From positions 95,096 through 159,095 of the forward strand of contig JAHNZQ020000001.1 of the NCBI GenBank assembly GCA_019155205.2: 64,000 nt of DNA, read 5' to 3'. Positions 33,990 through 44,410 of the stretch are shown piece after piece (positions within the stretch are counted from its first letter, which is position 1; each line of letters starts with the position of its first letter). Source of the stretch: Gracilaria vermiculophylla (Eukaryota; Rhodophyta; Florideophyceae; Gracilariales; Gracilariaceae). The notes under the pieces were generated by a model. It saw only the letters and a list, made by a program, of their open reading frames with translations, made no database searches and was not told the DNA's origin. A program made the position numbers and the translations under genes.

Positions 33990-34508
33990 TACAAACGAAA
34001 AAGTTTTTTTAGGTCAAAATATTTTTATTGAAGTTTTTTGATTGTTTTCTTTTTTCCTAAAAATTCTAAAAATCCGTTCACTCGGAAAGAAATAACCCGA
34101 TAGTTCTCATTCGATATCCAATTTACAGAACTTTTTAAAGTTTGAACGTAACTTAATAATTGAAGCAGCTGATACAAAAATTCTCTCTTAACCAATACGT
34201 ATAAACGCTATCTCTCACAAATGAAGTTAAAGCTTGTTTATAGAAGTGTATGCATAATAGTTCCTCCAATTTGAAAAATTGATTTGAAAATAAATAAAAT
34301 AGTAACATAGGGTGTTAGACAAAATTAACCTTTCTTTTTTAGCTCTATGATTTCTTAAAAACATGAAAATATATCACTTGACTCAGAGCCTGCAATACAA
34401 CTTGGATGACAGGTTACACAGTTTTAACACTCTTATACAAAATAATATTCATCATCAGGAACAAAAATAAGATTATTCTCAAAGAGGTAGCTCACTCGCC
34501 GCATGGCT
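33990..34508. other. Gene-poor stretch
   Basis: AT-rich, no gene supported on either strand. Confidence 0.4.
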
Positions 34509-34598
34509 TTAGAAACCTAAAAAGAAAAACACAAACGTAATATTAAGATAAAAGCTAATGCATATACCGATTAAACACCCAATATAATTTGTTTCCAT
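34509..34598 (-). other. Small hydrophobic ORF, 29 aa
   Basis: An ATG after a good ribosome site (aaggagaaag) opens 29 codons, METNYIGCLIGICISFYLNI followed by FVFFFLGF, a single membrane helix. It may be a real micro-membrane protein or a leftover of an accessory gene. Confidence 0.35.
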
Positions 34599-34778
34599 TC
34601 TTTCTCCTTACTAATATTTTAATTTTAACAATAACAAACAGAATAGCAAAAAAACGACTTAAAGAGAATTGAATCTCTAATAATTTTTATTAGATCATAC
34701 ATATTTTTACTAAAAATTGAGAAATTAAGTTGAAAAAAAAAAGTCCCATTTTGAGAAATTAAGGACCTTTTCCATTGA

Positions 34779-35033
34779 TCACGATTCCTCTTCAAAGTCC
34801 CAAAAAGCACGTTTTTCCTCTGCTAATTTATTGAAAATAGAAATATCAATTTCATCAGCAAATTGGTAAAGTTTTAGATAGTAACCTTCATTTTTTGCAT
34901 AAGCTTGGATTGCTTCTGTAACAATTTCTTTCGTTAGTTTTTTGACGATGATCTTTGGAGCCCCAGGTGTAATAAAGTTTGTTTTTTCTTGCTCCATTGC
35001 ATCCTTTAAATCTCCCGGAGTACTAACGTCCAT
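34779..35033 (-). pseudogene. RelE-tip-associated immunity-like protein (locus C), N-terminally truncated
   Basis: 84 codons. NFITPGAPKIIVKKLTKEIV, then AIQAYAKNEGYYLKLYQFAD and DISIFNKLAEE, match the complete protein at 63311-63697 almost position for position. The first 40 or so residues of that protein are missing; instead the toxin-like tip frame runs into this gene (overlap 35006-35033). A deletion has joined the two genes. Product activity is doubtful. Confidence 0.6.
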
Positions 35034-36149
35034 TGTATACGTATTACCACAATTTTATCAGGTTCTCCATCTTTCCCAGGTTGCATTAGCATTCGAGTAT
35101 TTGAAAACTTAAGTTCTTTTAAGCTTTTAAAACCTTTAAAATCTTTTTGATTTCGTGGAAGAAGCTCTCCTTTATCTATTTTACTTAGTGCTTCCAGCAC
35201 TTCTTGCTGAGCATTCGGATTTTTCCAAACTTTTCCTAATGCTTTTTTAGCAGTTTTAGTTTCTAAACCATAAATATATTCGGAACTGTCTGGCAATTCA
35301 TCAATCCCTCCTTTGTTTTGTTTATGAATCGGACATTGCTCTTCTTCACTCTCGGAACTCGAACTTTCTTCCACTGATTCTACTTTTGGGTATTGTGGAA
35401 AGCCATCATCCCCGTCATCACTTCCTGAGCCACCATTATTCGGTTTCCCAGGATTGTTAGGTTTTGCCGAAAGAGCTCGACGACTAGTCTGATGCTGGGG
35501 AGGTTTATTGCTATATGCATCTACATCTTTTGCCTCAGATTTTAATGGTAATAAAAAATAGAAAACTCACGTTCGAAAAGAGTCCGGATCAATATCGATA
35601 CCTTTCTTTCTAAGTCTTTTTAAGTCGACCCATTGCCTTGGAAATTTTACCTTCTCGAATAGCTTTAATTAAACTTCACATCATAACATAAAAACTAGAC
35701 GGAGTTTGAATTGATAATATGGAAAGGATAAAAACTATACAAAGCACAAAATTACGACGTCCAGATTATGTTTTTAGATTTAAATATTTTGTTAATATTG
35801 AACGCGCTGCCTTTTCTTTTTCTTCAAACGGTCTTGTTTCATCTTCTAAAATCTTATATAAATATTTCAGGTTTTGGTCGCATTAGTCGAAATATATTTT
35901 TTCCTCATCAACCAGGATAAATCTCTTTTTTTCTAAATGTGGCAAGTTTTGTGCAAATGCATCACGTAAATATGTACTAATTGAAGTTAGGGGGATTTTT
36001 TTAGACTGAAATAAGTCTTTCAAAAATTCTGGATGATTTTTAAGATATCTCTTAAATAAAATTTGTATTATCGTACTGGTTGCCGTACCAAAAATAACTA
36101 TTCTTACATCATTTTGACAGAAAAACAGTTTTACACTAATTAAATTCAT
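35006..36149 (-). pseudogene. Polymorphic-toxin-like gene (locus C), RelE/ParE-like tip, heavily broken
   Basis: Minus strand pieces in order: an N-terminal frame (36149-35883, VIFGTATSTIIQILFKRYLK), a charged piece, a hydrophobic helix (FVLCIVFILSILSI, about 35740), a basic segment (IKAIREGKISKAMGRLKK), then a long open frame from about 35567: a proline/asparagine/serine linker and a tip with LPRNQKDFKGFKSLKELKF and NTRMLMQPGKDGEPDKIVVI. The tip pattern fits RelE/ParE-type toxins. At least three stops, a frame change and a C-terminal deletion into the immunity gene. Nonfunctional as it stands. Confidence 0.5.
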
Positions 36150-36398
36150 GATGGTAATTCCAATTTAGTAAGACTATATCAAAATTCAGCAATATTTAAT
36201 TTATTCTTAACTGAAATAGTGTTCATCCTAGCTAAGGGTAAGTGTGGTAAGTGCCTTTAAATCGAAGATTAGTACTTTTTCAAACGATATTTGATTATCT
36301 GATCCCCTTCATAAAAGTATTTCATTCCTTTCGAATTGATCTAGTAACCTTCTAGAGTAAACTAATGGTTCCTTATCGAATTCTTAATAATATGTATA
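36150..36398. other. Gene-less boundary of the second island
   Basis: No gene. It separates the broken toxin-like locus from core plastid genes (trnT). Confidence 0.4.
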
Positions 36399-36470
36399 AG
36401 CTGGTGAAGGGACTTGAACCCCCAACCTACGGATTACAAATCCGTTGCTCTACCATTGAGCTACACCAGC
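36399..36470 (-). tRNA. trnT-UGU: tRNA-Thr(UGU)
   Basis: Minus strand: acceptor gctggtg/caccagc, D arm gctcaatggtagagc, anticodon arm acggatttgtaatccgt giving UGU, T arm gggggttcaagtccc. Confidence 0.95.
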
Positions 36471-36484
36471 ACGTACAAGCAGAA

Positions 36485-36559
36485 TAATAACATAAAAATA
36501 GTATATTATCGAGCTTAAAACTATTTTAAGTTTGATAATATACTATTTTTATGTTATTA
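36485..36559 (-). terminator. Long hairpin after petG
   Basis: Arms of about 35 bases (taataacataaaaatagtat.../...atactatttttatgttatta) lie ten bases beyond the petG stop. It can end petG transcription or shield its 3' end. Confidence 0.7.
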
Positions 36560-36568
36560 GAGTATGGT

Positions 36569-36682
36569 TTAAATTTCAAACTGATTACCACGCCGATATT
36601 GTAGAAATGCTGCGACAAAAAGACCAAGTGCACTTACCGTTATAAGTCCTAATACTATACCAGATAATAAAGGTTCTACCAT
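36569..36682 (-). CDS. petG: Cytochrome b6f subunit PetG
   Basis: 37 residues beginning [16 protein letters not shown], one membrane helix and the polar tail [10 protein letters not shown]. PetG stabilises the b6f complex. Too short for usual ORF cut-offs. Confidence 0.93.
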   Translation of the reverse strand: MVEPLLSGIVLGLITVSALGLFVAAFLQYRRGNQFEI

Positions 36683-36881
36683 TTTTTTATTATTTTTGTT
36701 TTATTTTAATATTTCACTAGAGGCTTCAATTTCAAAGTTTTCTAATAGAATAAATTCTAATTTTTATCAAAATGTAGCAATCTTTTTTTGAATGTAAGCT
36801 TTTCATCGTTTAACAGAAATTAATACTATTTCTACTCGAAGATTCTTATTTATATAACCCCTAACCCCGTCTTTTTTTACT

Positions 36882-37016
36882 TTATCTAAAACCAATCGCT
36901 GCTTGCCAAACAAAAGCTAACAATAGGAAAAATACAGGGATAATAGGTAATACGTCAACAATTGGGCTAAAAGCAATATATGCTTCTGGTAAACGAGCTA
37001 ATACAAAAGTTTCCAT
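36882..37016 (-). CDS. psbK: Photosystem II subunit PsbK
   Basis: 44 residues: [20 protein letters not shown] and [20 protein letters not shown]; the conserved PEAYAIF...[19 protein letters not shown] pattern is clear. Confidence 0.95.
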   Translation of the reverse strand: METFVLARLPEAYIAFSPIVDVLPIIPVFFLLLAFVWQAAIGFR

Positions 37017-37192
37017 AGTTAAATATATGTTTTAAAATTTTTAAGAATATTAAATCCTTTGCTATGAATTATACAATAAAGTTCTAAAAATTTTTAATTT
37101 TTTTTATTCTAACTTTTTTTGCATACAATTAATATCATCAGTTTTTAAGTTGATAAAGACTAAAAGACTAATTAAATTTTTTTTAAATAATT

Positions 37193-37303
37193 ATGACAGC
37201 TGCATTTTTACCGTCAATTTTAGTTCCTATTGTTGGTTTAGTTTTCCCAGCATTAAGTATGGCATTATTTTTCATCTATATTTCAATCGATGACATTAGT
37301 TAA
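37193..37303 (+). CDS. psaI: Photosystem I subunit PsaI (VIII)
   Basis: 36 residues, [20 protein letters not shown] plus one membrane helix and an acidic tail. Divergent from psbK. Confidence 0.9.
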   Translation: MTAAFLPSILVPIVGLVFPALSMALFFIYISIDDIS

Positions 37304-37419
37304 TTTTTAATTTAAAAAAAAATTATGTATAATTATATCTGTGGGCTGATAGGTAAGGAGTAAAAATAAAAATTTTGTTTACTCTCTAAACAATTTAAAA
37401 ATTAAAGGATTATTTTAGT

Positions 37420-38475
37420 ATGACCATTGCTATTGGACAAAACCAAGAACGTGGCATTTTTGATCTTATTGATGATTGGCTAAAAAAAGATCGATTTGTC
37501 TTTATTGGTTGGTCAGGTTTATTATTATTTCCAACTGCATATTTAGCAACCGGTGGATGGTTAACAGGTACTACATTTGTAACATCTTGGTATACACATG
37601 GTCTAGCTAGTTCTTATCTTGAAGGTTGTAACTTTTTAACAGCAGCTGTTTCAAGTCCAGCGAACAGTATGGGCCACTCATTACTATTGCTATGGGGTCC
37701 AGAAGCACAAGGCGATTTTACACGTTGGTGTCAAATTGGTGGATTATGGGCGTTCATTGCTTTACATGGTTCATTCGGTCTAATTGGTTTCTGTTTACGA
37801 CAATTTGAAATTGCCCGTCTTGTAGGTATTCGCCCTTATAATGCTATTGCATTTTCAGGACCTATTGCTGTATTTGTTTCTGTTTTCTTACTATATCCAT
37901 TAGGGCAGGCAAGCTGGTTCTTTGCTCCTAGTTTTGGAGTCGCAGCAATTTTCCGTTTTTTATTATTTCTACAAGGATTCCATAACTGGACACTAAACCC
38001 CTTCCATATGATGGGTGTTGCAGGAATTTTAGGTGGTGCATTACTTTGTGCTATCCATGGGGCAACTGTCGAAAATACATTATTTGAAGATGGCGATGCT
38101 GCGAACACATTTCGAGCTTTCACACCGACGCAATCGGAAGAAACATACTCAATGGTTACAGCTAACCGTTTTTGGTCTCAAATTTTTGGTGTAGCATTTT
38201 CTAACAAGCGATGGCTACATTTTTTCATGTTATTTGTTCCTGTAACGGGTTTATGGACAAGTGCCATTGGTATCGTAGGTTTAGCTTTAAATTTACGTGC
38301 ATACGATTTTGTATCACAAGAATTAAGAGCTGCTGAAGATCCAGAATTTGAAACATTCTATACAAAAAATATTTTATTAAACGAAGGTATTCGTGCATGG
38401 ATGGCTGCTCAAGATCAACCACACGAAAATTTTGTATTCCCTGAGGAGGTATTACCACGTGGAAACGCCCTTTAA
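37420..38475 (+). CDS. psbD: Photosystem II D2 protein
   Basis: 351 residues. Five helices; [20 protein letters not shown] and [13 protein letters not shown] region ([10 protein letters not shown]) contain pigment and iron ligands. Its last 17 bases overlap psbC. Confidence 0.98.
   Translation: MTIAIGQNQERGIFDLIDDWLKKDRFVFIGWSGLLLFPTAYLATGGWLTGTTFVTSWYTHGLASSYLEGCNFLTAAVSSPANSMGHSLLLLWGPEAQGDFTRWCQIGGLWAFIALHGSFGLIGFCLRQFEIARLVGIRPYNAIAFSGPIAVFVSVFLLYPLGQASWFFAPSFGVAAIFRFLLFLQGFHNWTLNPFHMMGVAGILGGALLCAIHGATVENTLFEDGDAANTFRAFTPTQSEETYSMVTANRFWSQIFGVAFSNKRWLHFFMLFVPVTGLWTSAIGIVGLALNLRAYDFVSQELRAAEDPEFETFYTKNILLNEGIRAWMAAQDQPHENFVFPEEVLPRGNAL
38443..38461 (+). promoter_or_regulatory. psbC ribosome site and GTG start
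   Basis: gaggaggt (38443-38450) lies inside psbD, eight bases before GTG at 38459. This decides psbC starts at VETPFNSS rather than at the upstream ATG of the open frame. Confidence 0.8.
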
Positions 38476-39838
38476 TAGTAGTATAGCAGGTCGCGACATT
38501 GAGTCTACAGGTTTCGCCTGGTGGAGTGGAAATGCTCGTTTAATTAATGTTTCAGGAAAATTATTAGGTGCGCATGTAGCACACGCTGGATTAATGGTTT
38601 TCTGGGCTGGTGCCATGATTTTATTTGAAGTTTCTCATTTTGTTCCCGAAAAACCTTTGTACGAACAAGGTTTTATTTGTATGCAACATTTAGCAACTTT
38701 AGGCTATGGGATTGGACCTGGCGGTGAAATAACTTCCACTGTTCCTTATTTTGCTGTTGGTGTGATTCATTTAATTTCATCAGCAGTATTAGGTTTTGGC
38801 GGAATCTATCATTCACTATTAGGCCCTGATACCTTAGAAGAATCATTCCCATTTTTTGGTTATGACTGGCGCGATAAAAATAAAATGACAACTATTTTAG
38901 GAATCCATCTTGTACTTTTAGGTTGTGGTTCTTTACTATTAGTTGCAAAAGCTATGTATATTGGCGGGGTTTATGACACTTGGGCTCCAGGTGGGGGCGA
39001 TGTTCGTCTAATTTCAACTCCTACTTTAAATCCTATTGTCGTTTTTGGTTACGTTTTCCGCTCTCCATTTGGTGGAGATGGCTGGGTAGTATCTGTAAAT
39101 AACATGGAAGACGTTATTGGCGGACATGTTTGGGTAGGGGTTTTATGCATTGTTGGTGGTATTTGGCATATTTTCACTAAACCATTTGCTTGGGCAAGAC
39201 GTGCTTTTGTTTGGTCAGGAGAAGCTTATTTATCGTATAGTTTAGCTGCTATCTCTTTAATGGGTATTACAGCAGCATTGTATTCGTGGTATAATAATAC
39301 TGCTTATCCAAGTGAGTTATATGGACCAACAGGCCCAGAAGCGTCGCAGGCACAAGCATTTACTTTCTTAGTAAGAGATCAACGCTTAGGTGCTAACGTT
39401 TCTTCTGCACAAGGACCTACTGGTTTAGGTAAGTACTTAATGCGTTCACCTAGTGGTGAGATCATTTTTGGTGGGGAAACTATGCGTTTTTGGGATTTAC
39501 GTGCACCATGGGTAGAACCTTTACGTGGTCCGAATGGATTAGATATTAATAAAATTAAGAACGATATTCAACCTTGGCAAGAACGAAGAGCTGCTGAATA
39601 TATGACTCACGCACCTCTTGGGTCTCTTAACTCTGTTGGTGGTGTAGCAACTGAAATTAATTCAGTAAACTATGTTTCTCCACGCTCATGGTTATGTTGT
39701 TCACATTTCTTCTTAGGTTTCTTCTTTTTAATAGGTCATTGGTGGCATTCAGGTCGTGCTCGAGCTGCGGCTGCTGGTTTTGAAAAAGGTATTAACCGTG
39801 CTAACGAACCGGTATTATCAATGCGTCCTATTGATTAA
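38459..39838 (+). CDS. psbC: Photosystem II CP43 protein
   Basis: 459 residues from the GTG start ([18 protein letters not shown]). Six-helix antenna protein; the large lumenal loop ends with the [14 protein letters not shown] segment that holds a ligand of the Mn cluster. Cotranscribed with psbD. Confidence 0.98.
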   Translation: METPFNSSIAGRDIESTGFAWWSGNARLINVSGKLLGAHVAHAGLMVFWAGAMILFEVSHFVPEKPLYEQGFICMQHLATLGYGIGPGGEITSTVPYFAVGVIHLISSAVLGFGGIYHSLLGPDTLEESFPFFGYDWRDKNKMTTILGIHLVLLGCGSLLLVAKAMYIGGVYDTWAPGGGDVRLISTPTLNPIVVFGYVFRSPFGGDGWVVSVNNMEDVIGGHVWVGVLCIVGGIWHIFTKPFAWARRAFVWSGEAYLSYSLAAISLMGITAALYSWYNNTAYPSELYGPTGPEASQAQAFTFLVRDQRLGANVSSAQGPTGLGKYLMRSPSGEIIFGGETMRFWDLRAPWVEPLRGPNGLDINKIKNDIQPWQERRAAEYMTHAPLGSLNSVGGVATEINSVNYVSPRSWLCCSHFFLGFFFLIGHWWHSGRARAAAAGFEKGINRANEPVLSMRPID

Positions 39839-39857
39839 CCCTTACTATTCTTAGAAT

Positions 39858-39929
39858 TGGGCTGCCTGGGACTCGAACCCAGAACTATTCGGTTAAAAGC
39901 CGAGTACTCTACCATTGAGTTAGCAACCC
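39858..39929 (-). tRNA. trnK-UUU: tRNA-Lys(UUU)
   Basis: Minus strand: acceptor gggttgc/gcagccc, anticodon arm ctcggcttttaaccgaa giving UUU, T arm ctgggttcgagtcccag. No intron. Confidence 0.94.
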
Positions 39930-40055
39930 CCTGCAATATACTACCATTATCAGGCAGATATATGGAAGTAATTTTTGTTTAAAATTCTAATGACTTTTTT
40001 GGTACAAAGAAACTACTTATTTTATAGAATTTTTATCAAACTTTATTGTTAAATA

Positions 40056-40100
40056 GATTACTTCGTTAGTGAGTGAGATCACTCATTGACGAAGTAACCT
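40056..40100. repeat. Palindromic copy of the dispersed repeat
   Basis: gattacttcgttagtgagtg and the inverted cactcattgacgaagtaac pair over about 21 bases with few mismatches. The surrounding 39930-40254 has no gene. Confidence 0.6.
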
Positions 40101-40254
40101 GAAAGGTAATATTCTCTTTGCCCTTTTGCATTTGCATAATCAAATAAAATATTTATGTATTTTCTAGCCTAGGATTAGAATTATTAATTGACTTTATTAA
40201 GATTTGTGTTTATGTTTACGCCAAAAATTAATATAACCTACAAATATAAAAAAA

Positions 40255-40389
40255 ATGAATAATCATTTAAAAAAATCATCTATAGAAGAATTAGACTTTT
40301 ATCGCTTTTATAATTTTATTAAAAAAAATCCATTTATTTCTATATATATATATATATTAATGGAAATAGGTACTTTTTCTTTTCTATGA
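40255..40389 (+). other. Small ORF, 44 aa
   Basis: MNNHLKKSSIEELDFYRFYN then a hydrophobic end containing a TATATA tract. No strong ribosome site and no recognised family; may be fortuitous. Confidence 0.25.
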
Positions 40390-40509
40390 GAAAAAAAGTT
40401 TATAGTATCCCGGAATCACTTTTATCTTTCTTAATTCTTATATGTAGGTCTAATTGCAACCTTGATTAGGCATTATCATAGCGGAAATGAATTTAAATTT
40501 CGAGCTGAG

Positions 40510-40612
40510 TAAACAGGCTGTCAAACGTCCTTATTTTGATAAAGTTTTGTACGCCGTATGCTTTCGTATTTGATTCTATAACCTTTTAGTTGGAATAAGC
40601 TATTTGGTTCAG
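40510..40612 (-). pseudogene. Repeated plasmid ORF, last C-terminal segment
   Basis: Minus strand encodes PEPNSLFQLKGYRIKYESI and KLYQ, the final part of the family, with nothing upstream. It abuts the Rep-like pseudogene on the plus strand. Confidence 0.5.
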
Positions 40613-40623
40613 GAGGAAAAAGC

Positions 40624-41150
40624 ATGAATTTTGATATTAAAAATTCAAAAGTTATGAGATACTAAGTTTTAAGTCTGAAAAATTAGAAGTAGACTATATA
40701 ACTTTAAATATTTCAATATTTCAATAGAAGGACATATTGACCCAAAAGGAATTGGAGAATTTTTATTCGAGTACGGATTTAATTCTAAAGTACTAGAACA
40801 CGAAAATGCCGAGGGTGAAAAGCTTTTTGTTGGAATCCTCAGGAAAATTACTTTTGGAATGGAATTGCAGCTAGATTCGCAAGCTGTAACGGTAAATTTT
40901 TCTATCATCTTCTAAAACAAAATAGAATAAAATTTAAGTTCTTTCCTGTTGCAAATAGAGATATTAGGCTTGGAAGATTTGATTTTTGTTATTGTTTTTA
41001 TTTATTTGTACCCGTTTGGTTTATGGTGTTACTCTTTTAAGACATTTTTAATTGTCAAGGTCTTATTTCAACATTTCTATGAAAAATTCAATCTTTTCTC
41101 TTTTTATCCCCGTACAATTTTTGTCGATAAGAGTATTCAACGAGTTGACT
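40624..41150 (+). pseudogene. Plasmid Rep-like protein, N-terminal half, broken
   Basis: After a ribosome site (aggaggaaaaagc) the sequence reads LSLKSEKLEVDYI, FNISIEGHIDPKGIGEFLFE and YGFNSKV, parallel to the 5786-6037 fragment, then an ENYFWNG piece, FFYHLLKQNR and IRLGRFDFCY in shifted frames, dissolving into stops before 41150. The RLGRFD word and order match the recalled plasmid Rep family. Confidence 0.5.
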
Positions 41151-41378
41151 AAGGTTTAATGATAGTAGAATATAGTTTCGATACTAAGTCCATAACTTAT
41201 GCTGCTATATTAAAATTCTGACATATTAGTTTCCTTGTATCTAGTTCTATATTCCTAAACCACATAGTATTTTATCTTTTTTTTTTTGTCAAGCTAAATT
41301 TTTTACCAAGCCTAACCTAGTAACCCGAACCAGAAAGGTATTGAATTTTTTATTCATTTTTGCTAATATTATGTGTAA

Positions 41379-41451
41379 GCCCGGATAGCTCAGTTGGTAG
41401 AGCAGTGGATTGAAGATCCTCGTGTCACCAGTTCGAATCTGGTTCTGGGCA
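41379..41451 (+). tRNA. trnF-GAA: tRNA-Phe(GAA)
   Basis: Acceptor gcccgga/tctgggc, D arm gctcagttggtagagc, anticodon loop ttgaaga giving GAA, T arm ccagttcgaatctgg. Confidence 0.95.
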
Positions 41452-41477
41452 TTTTGTTTTTTTTTTCGTATAGTTCT

Positions 41478-42842
41478 TCATTCTATATCTATATTGAAAA
41501 ACTTTGTTTGTAGCTCATTAAATTTTAATTTGATTTCACCGGTAGGACCATTTCGATGTTTGGCAATTATTAATTCAATTATTTTAAAAGGATTTGTATT
41601 TGAATACTTTTGATAAGGGGTAGAAGATTCTGATAACATAAGTACGAGGTCTGCATCTTGCTCAATGGAGCCACTTTCTCTTAAATCTGATAAAATAGGT
41701 CTTTTATCGTTTCTATGTTCAACGTTTCGACTTAATTGTGATAAACCAATTATAGGTATATTAAATTCACGGGCAATTGTTTTTAAAGATCTTGTAATTT
41801 GTGAGATTTCTTGAGCGCGCGTATCTAGTTTTGACGTTGAGTTTTGCATTAATTGGATATAATCAATGATTACCAATCCGATTTCATTTTGTTCGAAAAG
41901 AATTGTTTTAATTTTTGCTCGAAGATCTTTGGTCGTTAAATTTACGCTATCGTCTATAAAAAATGGAAATTTTGCTAAAATTTGAATAATTTTGTTTAAT
42001 TTTGACCAATCATTTTTAGAGAGCTCTCCATTTTTTAGTCTTATTTGAGGAATTTTTGTTTCCATTGATAATAGGCGATACATTATTTGTTTTTTAGACA
42101 TTTCTAAACTAAAAAATAAAACAGGGAGTTTTGAAATTTTAACTAAATTTATTGCAATATTTAAACTTAGTGCAGTTTTTCCCATGGCTGGTCGACCAGC
42201 GATTATGATCAGATCTGATTTCTGAAAACCTTGAGTTAATGAATCCAATTGATGAAATCCAGATAATACCCCCGATACTGTAGGATTCAACGATTTTGCT
42301 TTTAATTCAAAGAAAATATCTGTAATTAATTCTGCACTATTTGATAATTTTTGAATTTCAATTTCAGTTGTTAACTGAAATAATTTATTTTCTAAATCAT
42401 GCAGTATATTTTCCAAAGAAAGACTAGTAATATAACTTGAATTTATTAACTCATAACCTAATTTTATTAATGATCTACGAATATATTTATCTTTCATTAA
42501 TTTTAAATAATCTTCTAAATAAATTAGATTAGGTATCTGACGAACTAGTTCTATCACTACTTTAATACCCCCTATTTTTTTTAATTTTCCATTATCTTGT
42601 AAAAATGTAATTAATGTTAGAATATCAATTGGAACATTATTTGTATGAAGTACAAGAATAGATTTATAAAGTTCTTGATGATTTTTAAAATAAAACATTT
42701 CTAGCGAAATTTTTTTGAAAGTAAATTCGATTGCTTCTGGATTTATGAGTAAACAACTTAAGACCATTTGTTCAGCTAGAAAATTATGCGGTAAATATTT
42801 TTGGATTCTAATCGGTTTCTGAGTTGAATTGGAATTTGTCAT
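41478..42842 (-). CDS. dnaB: Replicative DNA helicase DnaB
   Basis: 454 residues. N-terminal domain, then the RecA-fold core with Walker A GRPAMGKT, Walker B LVIIDYIQLM, GLSQLSRNVEHRNDKRP and SDLRESGSIEQDAD. Unwinds plastid DNA at the replication fork. No intein seen. Confidence 0.97.
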   Translation of the reverse strand: MTNSNSTQKPIRIQKYLPHNFLAEQMVLSCLLINPEAIEFTFKKISLEMFYFKNHQELYKSILVLHTNNVPIDILTLITFLQDNGKLKKIGGIKVVIELVRQIPNLIYLEDYLKLMKDKYIRRSLIKLGYELINSSYITSLSLENILHDLENKLFQLTTEIEIQKLSNSAELITDIFFELKAKSLNPTVSGVLSGFHQLDSLTQGFQKSDLIIIAGRPAMGKTALSLNIAINLVKISKLPVLFFSLEMSKKQIMYRLLSMETKIPQIRLKNGELSKNDWSKLNKIIQILAKFPFFIDDSVNLTTKDLRAKIKTILFEQNEIGLVIIDYIQLMQNSTSKLDTRAQEISQITRSLKTIAREFNIPIIGLSQLSRNVEHRNDKRPILSDLRESGSIEQDADLVLMLSESSTPYQKYSNTNPFKIIELIIAKHRNGPTGEIKLKFNELQTKFFNIDIE

Positions 42843-42910
42843 AGCATGAAAAAAAATTAATTTAAATTTAGATCTTGTAATTTAATTTTATTAAGTTTAT
42901 ATTTATTGTG

Positions 42911-42985
42911 CGCGTCCTTAGTTCAGTTGGTAGAACGCTAGTCTCCAAAATTAGATGTCGGAGGTTCGAGTCCTTCAGGGCGTGT
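42911..42985 (+). tRNA. trnW-CCA: tRNA-Trp(CCA)
   Basis: D arm gttcagttggtagaac, anticodon loop ctccaaa giving CCA, T arm cggaggttcgagtccttc, acceptor cgcgtcc/gggcgtg. The exact ends are uncertain by one or two bases. Confidence 0.9.
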
Positions 42986-43206
42986 TTCTCTTTCTTTAGA
43001 GGGTTTTATTCGTAATTAATAGAATGAAATATTCTAAAACATTTGGAATCTAAGAATCCTTGACAAATGGTTTTTAGTAACGAAGTAACCCGGAGGGTAT
43101 TAAAGATTTACTATTAAAGTCAAAATAAAATTTCAAATAAGTATTAGGTTACAAATTAAGATTTTCATTATTTATTTAGATTTATAGGTTTAACACTTCA
43201 TAATTC

Positions 43207-43638
43207 ATGCCTAAAAAAATTACTGCACTAATAAAATTAGCTTTACCTGCAGGAAAAGCTACGCCAGCTCCACCCGTTGGACCTGCTTTAGGACAACATG
43301 GGGTTAATATAGCATCTTTTTGTAAAGAATATAATGCTAAAACAAATGAGAAAGCCGGTCTAATTATACCTGTTGAAATTTCAGTTTATGAAGATAGAAG
43401 TTATACATTCATTTTAAAGACACCACCTGCATCTGTACTATTAGTGAATGCAGCAAAACCCAAATATAATAAAGGTGCTGCTACACCGAATCGAACTAGT
43501 GTTGGGTCTATTACAAGATCTCAGTTAGAAGATATTGCAAAAATTAAGTTACCAGACTTAAATACTACAAAATTAACGAGTGCAATGAAAATTGTTGAGG
43601 GAACAGCAAAAAATATGGGAATATTAATTGTTGATTAA
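43207..43638 (+). CDS. rpl11: 50S ribosomal protein L11
   Basis: 143 residues: [20 protein letters not shown] and the C-terminal GTAKNMGI signature. First gene of rpl11-rpl1-rpl12, as in bacteria. Confidence 0.97.
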   Translation: MPKKITALIKLALPAGKATPAPPVGPALGQHGVNIASFCKEYNAKTNEKAGLIIPVEISVYEDRSYTFILKTPPASVLLVNAAKPKYNKGAATPNRTSVGSITRSQLEDIAKIKLPDLNTTKLTSAMKIVEGTAKNMGILIVD

Positions 43639-43673
43639 GTTATAATTCAATAAATTTTTAATAAAAAAAAATT

Positions 43674-44369
43674 ATGCGAAAATCATCGCGTCGCCACATC
43701 GAAAATTTACAAAAAACTGAAAATATTAGTTATTTAAATAGTGAAGAAGCCATAGCGACTTTAAAAAAAACTGCCACAGCAAAATTTATTGAATCAGTAG
43801 AGTTGCACGCCAACTTAAACATTGATCCAAAATACGCTGATCAGCAATTGAGAACTACAGTTATTTTACCACATGGAATTGGCAAAGAAGTTCGGATAGC
43901 AGTTTTAACAGATAACGAAAATTTTAGAGAAGCTGAACTTGCTAAAGCTGATATAATCGGAAATGAGGATTTAATTGATCAAATTAATAAAAGAAATATG
44001 AATTTTGATCTATTAGTAGCTACTCCAAATATGATGCCAAAATTAGCGAAATTAGGTCGGGTTTTAGGACCAAAAGGATTGATGCCCTCACCAAAATCAG
44101 GTACTGTTACAAGTAATTTAAAAGAGACTTTAACTGAATTTAAAAAAGGGAAATTCGAATATAAAGCGGATAAAAATGGAATCGTTCATATTAATTTTGG
44201 AAAATCAAATTTTAAAGATCAGCAATTAATTGAAAATTTAACAGCTTTATATAAATCAATAGAGCAAAATCGCCCATCAGGTGTTAAAGGAAGATACTTT
44301 AAAAGTTTATCCATCTGCACAACCATGGGTCCTTCTATAAAACTAAATTTAGAGACTTTTATCAGTTAA
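43674..44369 (+). CDS. rpl1: 50S ribosomal protein L1
   Basis: 231 residues with MPKLAKLGRVLGPKGLMPSP and the FKKGKFEYKADKNGIVH segment typical of uL1, which forms the L1 stalk. Confidence 0.97.
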   Translation: MRKSSRRHIENLQKTENISYLNSEEAIATLKKTATAKFIESVELHANLNIDPKYADQQLRTTVILPHGIGKEVRIAVLTDNENFREAELAKADIIGNEDLIDQINKRNMNFDLLVATPNMMPKLAKLGRVLGPKGLMPSPKSGTVTSNLKETLTEFKKGKFEYKADKNGIVHINFGKSNFKDQQLIENLTALYKSIEQNRPSGVKGRYFKSLSICTTMGPSIKLNLETFIS

Positions 44370-44410
44370 AGTCAATCCTTAAATCATCAAAAATATAAAA
44401 AAATAATATT

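Noticed and set aside
34625..34810. 61-codon minus-strand frame after the locus C immunity gene
   Set aside because: Overlaps the end of the immunity gene in another frame, with AT-driven composition and no motifs.
38393..38458. Upstream ATG extension of psbC (22 codons)
   Set aside because: It lies inside psbD and has no homology; the GTG at 38459 has a strong ribosome site and gives the family start.
40340..40362. TATATATATA tracts as origin or CRISPR-like repeats
   Set aside because: Simple AT microsatellites only; no spaced repeats or cas genes occur anywhere in the window.
40949..41152. 67-codon hydrophobic plus-strand frame
   Set aside because: It lies within the decayed Rep-like gene in a shifted frame; the RLGRFD word is in another frame here.
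43077..43100. agtaacgaagtaacccgg as a promoter element of rpl11
   Set aside because: It is a copy of the dispersed repeat found in unrelated spacers, not a -35/-10 pair.
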